In this document: positions 53,061-62,267 of the stretch, piece after piece
Layout of the letters: each line of letters begins with the position of its first letter
Position numbering within the stretch: position 1 is the stretch's first letter
Notes under the pieces: model-generated
Databases searched by the model: none
Told to the model about the DNA's origin: nothing
Seen by the model: only the letters and a program-made list of their open reading frames with translations
Assembly (NCBI GenBank): GCA_963580285.1
Contig: OY757013.1
Location: 135,157,027 to 135,221,026, forward strand
Source: Lucinisca nassula
Taxonomy: Eukaryota > Mollusca > Bivalvia > Lucinida > Lucinidae
Length of the DNA: 64,000 bases
Direction of reading: 5' to 3'
Position numbers and translations under genes: made by a program

Positions 53061-53574
53061 CATATGTAACGGAGAAGTTTTAGTTGGCAGATGCATTCGA
53101 TGAATTTAAATTTGAAACTGTTAAGGTCCTCAGGCTGTTATCGTGCTTTAGCCCTTAAATAACCGGCACCATTGGCTCATTTGACCTATGTTTTTCACAG
53201 GGTCCGCATGTATAATCAAAAGCAATTAAAATCTAGATTCTGTTGATGGCGTTTTTTAACTTTAAAAACTGGGGAAGCCATCCTTTAAAAAGACAGCTTT
53301 ATTTTTTCTAGAAATTGTTTCCAAAGAAGTCTGCAAACATACCTAATTTAAATGCGAAACGTAATAAATGTTTATAGCCCATTCTCCTTTGAAAATTGAA
53401 TATCACTTGTGAAATACTGCATTGGTGTTAAGAAAATGTCTAATTAATACGTGATATCTCGACTTTGGTCGACGCCATTGAAACCATGAGCTTTCATAAG
53501 CCAGCAAATATTTCGCTATCGCCCCAAGAAGCGGTTGGTAATTTCAATGTCGTCCGTTACACTGCGGCTAATCC
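53061..53574. other. No gene recognised
   Basis: No homology-bearing ORF or repeat. Confidence 0.5.
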
Positions 53575-53696
53575 ATCACGATAACATGTTTGTGCAATGA
53601 ACACCCCTCATACCCCACTTTATATAGAGAAAGCTTGATGTTGTGGGGTATAAAATATATATTTTATTTCTGCTCCAGGACATAGGTTGTGGGTAT
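53575..53696. repeat. FB-1 left half
   Basis: CATCACGATAACATGTTTGTG, inner hairpin, then 'ggacataggttgtgggtata' directly joined to a SINE-4. Confidence 0.7.
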
Positions 53697-53997
53697 AGGC
53701 CCCCGCCCATCGGGGCTTGAAGAAATATATGGGCTGCATGATGCTTCCACGCAGAGCTGAAACCGACCCGCACACGAGTGCTGGTAAACAGCTAAGAGGA
53801 GCTAAGCCTGCCCAGACAAAGCGGTGCGAGTCGACCCGTCCATGCTTATAACCCTATTGGTATCATTGGACGACAGGGCTTGAGAAGTCATTTCATCTCA
53901 ATGTTGGGTAAAAGTCCCACAAAATTGGAAGCAACGTCTCCAAAATGACCTTTACAGTGTTGACGGGGAAGTTAAACCTCAAATCAAACACAGAAGA
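53697..53997 (+). repeat. SINE-4 inserted in an FB-1 element
   Basis: Full SINE-4 ('ggcccccgcccatcggggcttgaag' to 'gttaaacctcaaatcaaacac'); the FB-1 right flank 'ggttgtgggtacttgttagaacc' resumes at 54,008, so 'ggttgtgggta' is the likely target duplication. Confidence 0.8.
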
Positions 53998-54674
53998 AAA
54001 AAAAAAGGTTGTGGGTACTTGTTAGAACCGTTTCAATGAGTCGCGAAAACGTGATCCGGCCATAGTATGTTTATTGGAAATAAACACTACTGCTTTATTA
54101 TAACGTCGGCTTGCCGTACGCGAACGTCTCGTCTCGACTGAGGTCTGTCTTGAAATTCACCAGGTATACCATGTTTTTGCACAAGTCGGTTTATAACTGT
54201 GATTTACACCAAGCCTCGCTCCTAAATCGGGACACGGCAATCCTGTGCCTTTGATTCCGATAATTTGCCGTTTTCCCTTCAGATAAACAAAGCCTCACCA
54301 TGAAACAAAATATATGCTTTTTACACGCACACAGTTATGAACACAGAGTTGCAATGAAAACAAACTCGTACATACCATACAGTCTGTAACCATGATGGAA
54401 AAATTGAAATCAAATTTACGGAGCTTAACTTTTGACGCCGTTTATTCCGCTAAAATTAAGTCTAAATATGCCATCAGGTTTCAATTTTTTTTTGTTTTGT
54501 ACTCCCAGTGTCTCCTAATGGGAACCAACCTTTGAGATTGTTCAAAAGTGGTTTTGAATCACGGCTTAAAGGCCACATTTGGCCATTTACAAGTGTGGGC
54601 TAAATAGGAAAAAAATGTATTACCTAAAACACGGTTATTTTTAAAGTCATATATAAGCTTCGCTACGAGAAACG
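53998..54674. other. FB-1 remainder then no gene
   Basis: 54,008-54,050 is the continuation of the split FB-1. The remainder has no supportable feature. Confidence 0.5.
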
Positions 54675-55140
54675 CCATCACGTTAACAAGTCCGTGTAAT
54701 GAACAACACTTTAAACCCTGCATCATATATAGAGACAAAATGGGCTTAATAGGGATATTCATTAATTTCCTTATTTCTGCCCTAGGACATAGGTTGTGGC
54801 ACCGAAAACCTATGTTTAGAGTATAAGTTAAGAAAATATCATAAATGTTTGTAAGAAAAAAAAAAAACTAAACCCCACATCATAGAGGGAAAACTGGGCT
54901 TTGTAGGGGTATTCATTAATTTCCTTATCTCCGCTTCAGGACATATGTTATGGATGCTCGTTAGAACCGCCTCAATGAGGCGAGAACCGCCTCAATGAGG
55001 CGATTCTAACGAACACCGATTACCTACATGTATGTTCAGAGTATAAGTTAAGAAAATATTATAAATGTTTGCAAGAAAAAAAAATGTTTGGAAGATATGA
55101 AAAAAAATGCTCTATGTCGCCCGGGTGTATTATAGTAATC
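54675..55140. repeat. FB-1 elements, two degenerate copies
   Basis: The first starts CATCACGTTAACAAGTCCGTG. The second (from about 54,865) has a doubled arm 'gaaccgcctcaatgaggcgagaaccgcctcaatgaggcgattctaacgaac', again a duplicated core. Confidence 0.7.
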
Positions 55141-55146
55141 CCGTCT

Positions 55147-55149
<3 letters not shown>

Positions 55150-55186
<37 letters not shown>

Positions 55187-55216
55187 GTAATAATAATAAT
55201 AATAATATTAATAATA
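55150..55216. repeat. (AAT)n microsatellite
   Basis: About 22 units with a few substitutions. Confidence 0.95.
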
Positions 55217-55267
55217 AAAATGGCTTTTATGACGCACAGCCGCCTGTTCAGCTACATACACTTATCG

Positions 55268-55566
55268 CGATGGCCCCCACCCATCTGGGCTTGCAGAAAT
55301 AGATGGGCTGCATGATGCTTCCATACAGAGCTGAAATCTGACCACACACGAGTACTGGTAAACCGCTTAGAGGATCAAAGCCTGCCAGGCAAAGCGGTGC
55401 GAGTAGGACCGTCTATGCTTATAAAGCCTATTGGTTTCATTTGGCGACAGGGCTTGAGATGTCACTTCATCTCAATTTCGTGTAAAAGTCCCGAAACATT
55501 GGAAGCAACGTCTCCAAAATGACCTATACAGTGTTGATGGGGACGTTAAACCTCAAATCAAACAAA
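55268..55566 (+). repeat. SINE-4
   Basis: 'tggcccccacccatctgggcttgcagaaatagatgggctgcatgatgc' to 'ggacgttaaacctcaaatcaaacaaaac'. Full length. Confidence 0.88.
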
Positions 55567-55575
55567 ACAAACTTA

Positions 55576-55858
55576 TCGCCGGCCTCGGTAGCTCAGTCGG
55601 ATGCGCGTCTAACTGTTGAGTGATCAGTAGGACACGGGTTCGATACCTGCCGGGGTCGGCAACACTCTTTCGGTGAGATTGATCATGAAATCTTTTCTAC
55701 TCCCCATCTCTCCCTTCCGCTAATTCAAGAAGGGCAGTTGTCAGTTTCTGGCGGCAGAATGTGCACTGTACTGGTTAACTGACCGGCTGAAAATGACCTA
55801 AATAGTGTTGATTGGGTCGTTAAACCCCAATACAAATAAACAAACAAACAAACACTTA
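55576..55858 (+). repeat. SINE-2
   Basis: 'gccggcctcggtagctcagtcgg', 'gggttcgatacctgccggggtcgg', 'gattcaagaagggcagttgtcagtttctgg', tail 'gggtcgttaaaccccaatacaaataaacaaac'. Confidence 0.9.
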
Positions 55859-55901
55859 TCAGGGTCTTGAAGTCTAGCGCCATACTACTATAACATAGTC
55901 A

Positions 55902-56600
55902 TGTTATGCACATGATATTTTGCATAGGCATGTTATCATGTGTATGACTGAAATGTTGTTGAAGGTGTGTAGGAATGATGATATGACTGAATGAGTGTTG
56001 AAAAGGCAGTAAGCTTCTGTCTCAGTACTATTTTGAAAATATTAAGCTTCAATTCTTATTATGAAACAGCTTCATTTTAAAACTCTGAAACATCAATTAT
56101 ATAACTTTGCATAAAATGCAGAGATGCACTTGAATTACACATACATGTACCTTACATGTACCTGGCAGCCATTCAAATCATAATTTCGTAATATCATATG
56201 ACTCTGACATTTCCTTTTAAAGGTTATTTAAGCAGGTGTTCATGTGAAGTACTTTAGAAACCTGATGAAACTGCATTTTAAAGATCATATTATTAGTGCA
56301 GCCATCAAAATAATGACAGATAGTTTATAGTTAGAAGAGATTTTGGCAAGAGTTGCGATAACAAGCATGATGCAATGAGAGAGGGATATTGCGTGAGATT
56401 TTTGTAGTGATTATAAATACTGGGGTTTCTGACCAAGACTTCAGATGTCTACTTGATCAGCTTGCATCCAGTTTGTCTGGTTTTATGAGTTGTGCACTCG
56501 TATGAGGTGCCTGCCTAATAAAGCTGCTGAAACTCTCAATATGACTTTAGTTATATTTTAAAATTATTGAAACACTATACGATCACAGTCAAAGGTGTAT
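55902..56600 (+). repeat. 5' LTR of element B (boundaries approximate)
   Basis: A plausible start is TGTTATGCACATG at 55,902. A TATA box (GATTATAAATACTGG) is at 56,412 and AATAAA at 56,517-56,522, so the R-U5 part follows. The end lies before the PBS at 56,623. TG...CA boundaries cannot be proven without the 3' copy. Confidence 0.6.
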
Positions 56601-56622
56601 AGCTACGCTATATATCTTGCTT

Positions 56623-56640
56623 TGGTGCCGTGACCAGGAT
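56623..56640 (+). other. Primer-binding site of element B (tRNA-His-like)
   Basis: TGGTGCCGTGACCAGGAT. The first 12 bases are complementary to the CCA end plus acceptor stem of animal tRNA-His (...TCACGGCA-CCA), from general knowledge of that tRNA. Confidence 0.72.
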
Positions 56641-56676
56641 AATTTAAAAAAGGAACCTTACGACAGAAACAGAAAA

Positions 56677-56690
56677 ATGGACACCAAGGT
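56677..56690 (+). promoter_or_regulatory. Leader ATG and predicted splice donor, element B
   Basis: ATGGACACCAAG|GTAGGTGAC: an ATG followed after four codons by a near-consensus donor (GT at 56,689). Joined to the acceptor at 62,258, the four codons are in frame with env, so env could start in the leader. Confidence 0.6.
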
Positions 56691-56819
56691 AGGTGACTTT
56701 TACTTTTACTTTTTCTGGTTATGTTTGCTGTTTGTTCTGTCACCAATTATCATGCAAAATTATGGAAGAAAATTAATCTAAAACGAAAACTAAAAATGTA
56801 GGCCAAAGTTAATTTTAGA

Positions 56820-56824
56820 TTAAT

Positions 56825-56869
<45 letters not shown>

Positions 56870-56878
56870 TTTTTATTT
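56820..56878. repeat. (ATTT)n tract in the leader of element B
   Basis: About 12 units just upstream of gag. Its position directly before the gag ATG is unusual. Confidence 0.95.
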
Positions 56879-56894
56879 TTTTTTTCTTTTCAAT

Positions 56895-57829
56895 ATGGCT
56901 CAACAAGGACAAGCCCAAGCACACGCTCAGCATCAGCAACAACTTGATCCTGCTGCACAGGCTTTCGTAAACATACAATTAGAACTTGCCAATGTTTCAC
57001 AGGCATTAACAACACAGGGGGCCTCAACAAGCGTGATCAAATTTGATGGCAACTCCAAAAACTTTCGAGAATGGATAAAATCCATTGAAAAATATTCCAT
57101 TCTTGCTGATATACCTGAGGCAAGAAAGAAGTTGATTGCATATCAATCTTCTGGGGGAGCAGTTAGTGGTTTTATACAGAGGTATATGGCGGCTAACCCA
57201 GACGGTAATTGGCAACAGCTTAAAGAACAATTGGCTGTCCGTTTCAGTGATGTTACGGATAGGCAAATGGCGCTGTCATTGTTGCGCAGCGTGAAACAAA
57301 AAGTAGGGTAAAACATACAGCTTTTCGCTGAAAGAATTCTTTCTTTAGCGGAAGAAGCCTACCAAAACCAAGGAGGCGATGCTGTTGAACGTCAACTTAT
57401 TGACATTTTTGTTGATGGGCTGACACAAGACAATTTGAAACTAAAAATATTGAGAGATCAGCCAGATACATTACAGGGGGCTATTGCAATCGCCACTAAT
57501 GAGCAGAATCTTAGGGCTAGGGTTCAAATGTCGCATACATTTCACCCACAAAGAAAAGAAGCACCTATGGATGTTGACCATTCTAGAGGTCAACGGTTTA
57601 AATTAAGAAACTTTAATAGGGTTAACAGCACACAGCAAAATAGAAACCCTAGGATAAAGTGCTGGAATTGTGGTCAAGAAGGTCACATTTCCAGAGATTG
57701 CAAAAGCAAAGAACATCAAAGTAGACCACCCATGGGTCATGGAAGACCTAGACATCAGAACAATGTCCAAAATGTAGTACCTGGTCAGGAAAACTGGGAC
57801 ACTCATTGCATACAGGGGTTGATGTAATG
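56895..57829 (+). pseudogene. gag: gag of element B, one nonsense codon
   Basis: A ~310-codon frame from ATG 56,895 (MAQQGQAQAHAQHQQQ). Gln/Ala-rich N-terminus, capsid-like region with FREWIKSIEKYSIL aligned to element A, and a single CCHC knuckle CWNCGQEGHISRDC near 57,660. An in-frame TAA at 57,309-57,311 replaces a Glu codon (element A reads KQGESVQ there). The frame ends at 57,827; pol begins in the -1 frame at GGAAAAC (57,788-57,794). Confidence 0.88.
57788..57794 (+). promoter_or_regulatory. Candidate -1 frameshift site between gag and pol, element B
   Basis: GGAAAAC in gag frame G GAA AAC; the -1 frame is open from 57,794 onward (starting L-G-H-S) into the protease. Same heptamer and phase as in element A. 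Confidence 0.7.
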
Positions 57830-59863
57830 AATAGAGAAAACAATAGACATTTACCTCATCAAAAGTTTAAGATCAATGTTTCAGGCAGTCCAAATTCTTG
57901 TTTAGTTAAAATAGGTAAAAAAAGGTTTAGAACTCTTGTAGACACTGGAGCTGAATGTTCATTAATGCACCGTAGAATTTATGAGCAGCTTAAGAATAAA
58001 CCAAGACTCACCCAAAAGAAAGTTTGCTTACAATCTGAAAATGGGAGTGAACTTAAGTGTGACGGTTGCATTACTGTACAGTTTTGTATCGGTGGTACCG
58101 AAATGTCTCAAGACTTCTATGTGATCAGAGATTTAAATAGAAATTTGATACTTGGTTTGGACTGGCTTAAACAGAACAACGTTAGGATATATTTTGATTT
58201 GAAATGCTTAAGAATTAATGGTAAACACTATGTTAATTTAGAGGAGGATATACATATAGCTTCAACAGTTAGGATGAAAAGAACATGTTTAATAAAACCT
58301 AATACAGCCATGATATGCTATGGAAAAGTAAGAGAAAATCCAGACTTACCAGTAGGTTCGTCATATGAGGTTTCGCAAATAGATAAAGGATTTTTAACAA
58401 ATCAACCAGGCTTACAAATTATTAATACTGTTTCTACATTAGCAAAAGATAGATCTTTGCCAGTTTTAATTGTTAACAACACCAACAAATATATTAAAAT
58501 TTATAGACATGGTTTGTTAGCTAAAATATCAGAGCTTCAAAATAATGTTACACATGTAGATTCAGTCATTCAAAATAGCAACTGTGAAAATGAATTAGAC
58601 TTAAAAGATCTTGATGTACCTGAAAAATATAGGTCAAAAATTGAAAATCTTATCTTGAGAAATAGAGACTTGTTTGCAAATAAAGATTCTGAATTAGGAA
58701 AAACAGACACGGTTAAATGCAAATTGATATAGGTAATCATGAACCAATTAAAATGAAACCTTATAGAACTCCAATTAAGAACAGAGAGGTAATTGACAAA
58801 GCAATTAACGAAATGTTAGATGCAAATGTAATTAAAAGGTCAAGATCACCTTGGTCATTTCCTGTTGTGATTGTTGACAAGAAAGATGGCAGTAAAAGGT
58901 TCTGTGTTGATTTTCGAAAATTAAATCAAATAACAAAGAAAAAAATCATTTCCTTTACCTTTAATAGATGATATCTTAGCCTTACTTGGTAGAGCAAAAT
59001 ACTTTACATCTTTGGACATTGGCAGGTTGCCATGGATGAGAAGGACAAAGAAAAAACAGCTTTCGCATGTCACAAAGGGTTATTCGAGTTCAATGTGATG
59101 CCCTTTGGCCTTTCTAATGCTCCTGCGGTATTTCAAGAACTTATGTCTGTTGTGTTACAAGGTTGCAATGATTTTGCTACAGCATACCTTGATGATATAT
59201 TGATTTTCAGCTCAACATTGGAAGAACATCTGAGACATCTTAGTTTGATCTTTGACAAATTAAGACAGCATAATTTGAAACTTAAGCTTAAGAAATGTGG
59301 TTTTCTTAAATTAGAAACTAATTATCTTGGCTTTGTAATTAGTGAACAAGGAATCAAACCTGATGAAAAGAAGGTTGATGCGATAAGATCTTTACCTGTT
59401 CCAACTTGTGTAAAAGAAGTAAGATCATTCATTGGTATGTGTTCTTACTACAGAAGATTCATTCCAAACTTCTCTCAGATAGCTGAACCAATCATTGCTT
59501 TGACAAGAAAATATGCACATTACAAGTGGTCAGATGTACATCAAACTGCATTTGAATTCTTGAAAGAAAGTTTAACAGCTGTCCCACTTTTGGTTTATCC
59601 AGATCCAAATAAACCATATGTTCTTTTATACAGATGCTAGTTGACGGGCCTCCGTGGCCTAGTGGATAAGAGCGCTGACTCTTAGCCATTAGGTCTCTCA
59701 CCGCCGTAGGTTCGAGCCTCGCTCGGGCCACGTGTGAGACGCCAAGTTCTGCAACGGAAGGTCAGGTGGTTTTTCTCCGGGTACTCCGGTTTTCGCCCAC
59801 CTCTGATTAACGATCGGCTCGATATGAGTGAAATAATCTTGAAAGGGCCGTAAAACCCAAACC

Positions 59864-59896
<33 letters not shown>

Positions 59897-62136
59897 GATG
59901 CTAGCAACTCGTGTGTTGGTGCATGCCTTACACAAGAGTGTGAGGGTGATGAAAAGCCAATTTATTATTTGTCCCACAAACTTAGTAAGTCCCAATGTAA
60001 ATGGTCTGTGGTAGAAAAAGAAGCATTTGCAATACATTTTGCTCTTCAAAAGTTAGATTATTATCTGCACAATGCTCAGTTTGTCATAAGAACTGATCAT
60101 AAACCTCTGAAATACTTGCTTGAATCTCCTATGCAAAACAAAAAGATTCAACTTTGGGCTTTGAGTATGTCAGGCTATAATTGTACTATACAGTACATTG
60201 CTGGTACAACAAATACATGCGCTGACCTACTTTCTAGGCATCAAGATAATGTAAACAAAACTGAGGAAAGTACAGTTAGTGAAGACGTAGAAGTAGAAAC
60301 GGCACTTGATGTCAATGACAACTTATATCAGGTGAATGCGTTAGACTCTAATCAGTTTGATCCAAAAGCTTTTGCTGGTTGTAGTCTTCCAGACGAAGAT
60401 ACCTTTGAAAAGTGTGACTGTTCTGATTTTACAAAAGAAGGCTTTGACATGAAAATTGAAGAAACTAGGGATGATGATATTTCAAACATTAGGTCAATGA
60501 TTTTGAATGGGGAAGAGAGCAAAGATGTTCAAAAACATTATCTCTTGGTAGATGGATTGGTATACTATTTATCAAATGCCAATGACGACCCAAATTTAAG
60601 ATTGTATATTCCAAAACATCTTAGATCTTTTGTTGTAACTCAGTATCATGACAGTAATGGTCATATGGGTGTATAGAAAACTTTTAATTCTATTCGGCAG
60701 GAATATTTTTGGCCAAATTTGTTTAAAGAAATTCACAAGTATGTTTCCGATTGTATGACTTGCAGAACTAGGTCATTGCAGAAAACGAAACATCCATTAC
60801 AAGAAACAGATATTCCACCATACCCTATGGCAAAACTCAGTCTTGATCTTTCGGGTCCATATCCAACAACTTTGTCAGGCAATAAATATATCATTGCATT
60901 TGTTGATTGGTATAGTGGTTGGCCTGAAGCTTTTGCAGTTCCAGATAAGACTGCTGAAACAGTAGCTGAATTGATCATTGGACACATTTTCCCACGTTTT
61001 GGCTGTCCTTTACAGATCGTGACGGACAATGGAACTGAGAATGTAAATAAGATGGTTAGAGAAACATTGGAAAAACTTAATGTTGACCATATTTTGACAA
61101 GTGTGTATCATCCTCAGAGCAATGCAAAAGTTGAAAGATTCCATAGAACTTTGCATGACATTTTAGCTAAGATGGTAGCTGATAATCAACAGAGTTGGGA
61201 TTTGTATCTTTGTCAAAGTTTAGCAGCAATTAGATTTAACGTTAGTGAATCTTCTAAATTTTCACCTTATTATTTGCTGTACAACAGAGATGTAGTATTG
61301 CCAGTTGACAATATATTACAGCCTAGGAGAAAATATTTAGGTGAAGATTTTCACCAAGTTGCTTTGCAAGAACAGCACAGAGCTTTTGTACGTGTAAGAA
61401 CTTACTTACAAAAAGCAAAGAAGCGCCAGGCTAAATATGCAGATAAAAATGTTAAAGAGGTAGAGTTAAAAGTAGGAGATCCAGTTTATTATCAAAATAA
61501 ACAAAGAAAGGGTAAATTAGGACAGAAATGGAAACCTTATTATAGAATAATTGAGAAAACTGGACCTGTATCTTTCATAATTAAAAAACAATTAGATGGT
61601 ACAACAAGTAGAGTATATGCAGGTGATTTAATGTTGGCAAATGTAGAAGATTGGCCAGTCTCCAAAATGAAAATAGTAGAAAACTTAGAGACGCAGCATA
61701 TGTAATTCCACCTCAGGCCTCTGAGTCGGAAACAGAATCTGATTCTGATTCAGAAGAACAAATTCCCTTGGCTAAGCTAGTCAAGAAATACAGACAAGAA
61801 AGAGAAACGTCTTCTGATGAAGAAGATATACCTTTAATGGAGTTACAGAAAAGGTTAAAACACAAAGAAGCTAGGCAAAATCAAAGTGAAGAAACTGAGG
61901 TCAAGGACATGGAATGTAATGACGATTTATCCTCTGATAATTCCTGTTCTATGCCTTTGGTTGAAAACAATGATTTAGCTAGAGATATGGATGTGAATGT
62001 AGTTTATTCACAGCAGCCACTGTCTAATAATGTAGCCAGCGAGACAGTTAGGCCATTGAAGAAGAGACGAAGGAAGTCTCGAGATAAAGCAGAGAGTTTA
62101 AAGCAACTCTTGAGGTTAATGTCTAATATGTTATAA
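57794..62136 (+). pseudogene. pol: pol of element B, disabled and SINE-interrupted
   Basis: Protease LVDTGAECSLMHRR with LILGLDWL (57,930-58,170); RT SPWSFPVVIVDKKDGS, MPFGL and AYLDDILIFS (about 59,188); RNase H YTDAS after the SINE; integrase HDSNGHMG ... CMTC, LSLDLSGPY (~60,838), TDNGTEN (~61,022), KVERFHRT (~61,128), then GPVSFIIKKQLDGTT and a Ser/Asp/Glu tail with SSDEEDIPLMEL ending in a basic KKRRRKSRDK. Disabling: frameshift near 58,715, frameshift plus loss of a few codons at about 58,945-59,025, one extra T near 59,625, SINE-1 at 59,641, TAG at 60,674-60,676, frameshift near 61,670. The tail (61,690-62,136) is intact in another frame. Confidence 0.9.
59641..59891 (+). repeat. SINE-1 inserted in RNase H of element B
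   Basis: A full SINE-1 (head 'gggcctccgtggcctagtggataagagcgctgac', poly-A tail of about 29) flanked by ATACAGATGCTAG at 59,628-59,640 and 59,892-59,904. Close to the copy at 34,590. Confidence 0.95.
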
Positions 62137-62235
62137 AATGACCTCGTAATGTTATGTTCTTTAATGAGGTAAGGGCCTCATGTATGTTAATAGAGGTGAA
62201 TTGTAAATAAGTACCTCGTTCAACAAGTGTAGTAA

Positions 62236-62258
62236 TGCCCATTTTTATTTAATTTCAG
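62236..62258 (+). promoter_or_regulatory. Predicted env splice acceptor, element B
   Basis: GCCCATTTTTATTTAATTTCAG with AG at 62,257-62,258, nine bases before the env ATG. Confidence 0.65.
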
Positions 62259-62267
62259 ATTAACAAT

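Noticed and set aside
55069..55302. ORF with an Asn run
   Set aside because: Translation of the (AAT)n microsatellite inside degenerate FB-1 sequence.
59698..60049. Minus-strand frames with Phe runs
   Set aside because: Antisense of the SINE-1 poly-A tail and of pol.
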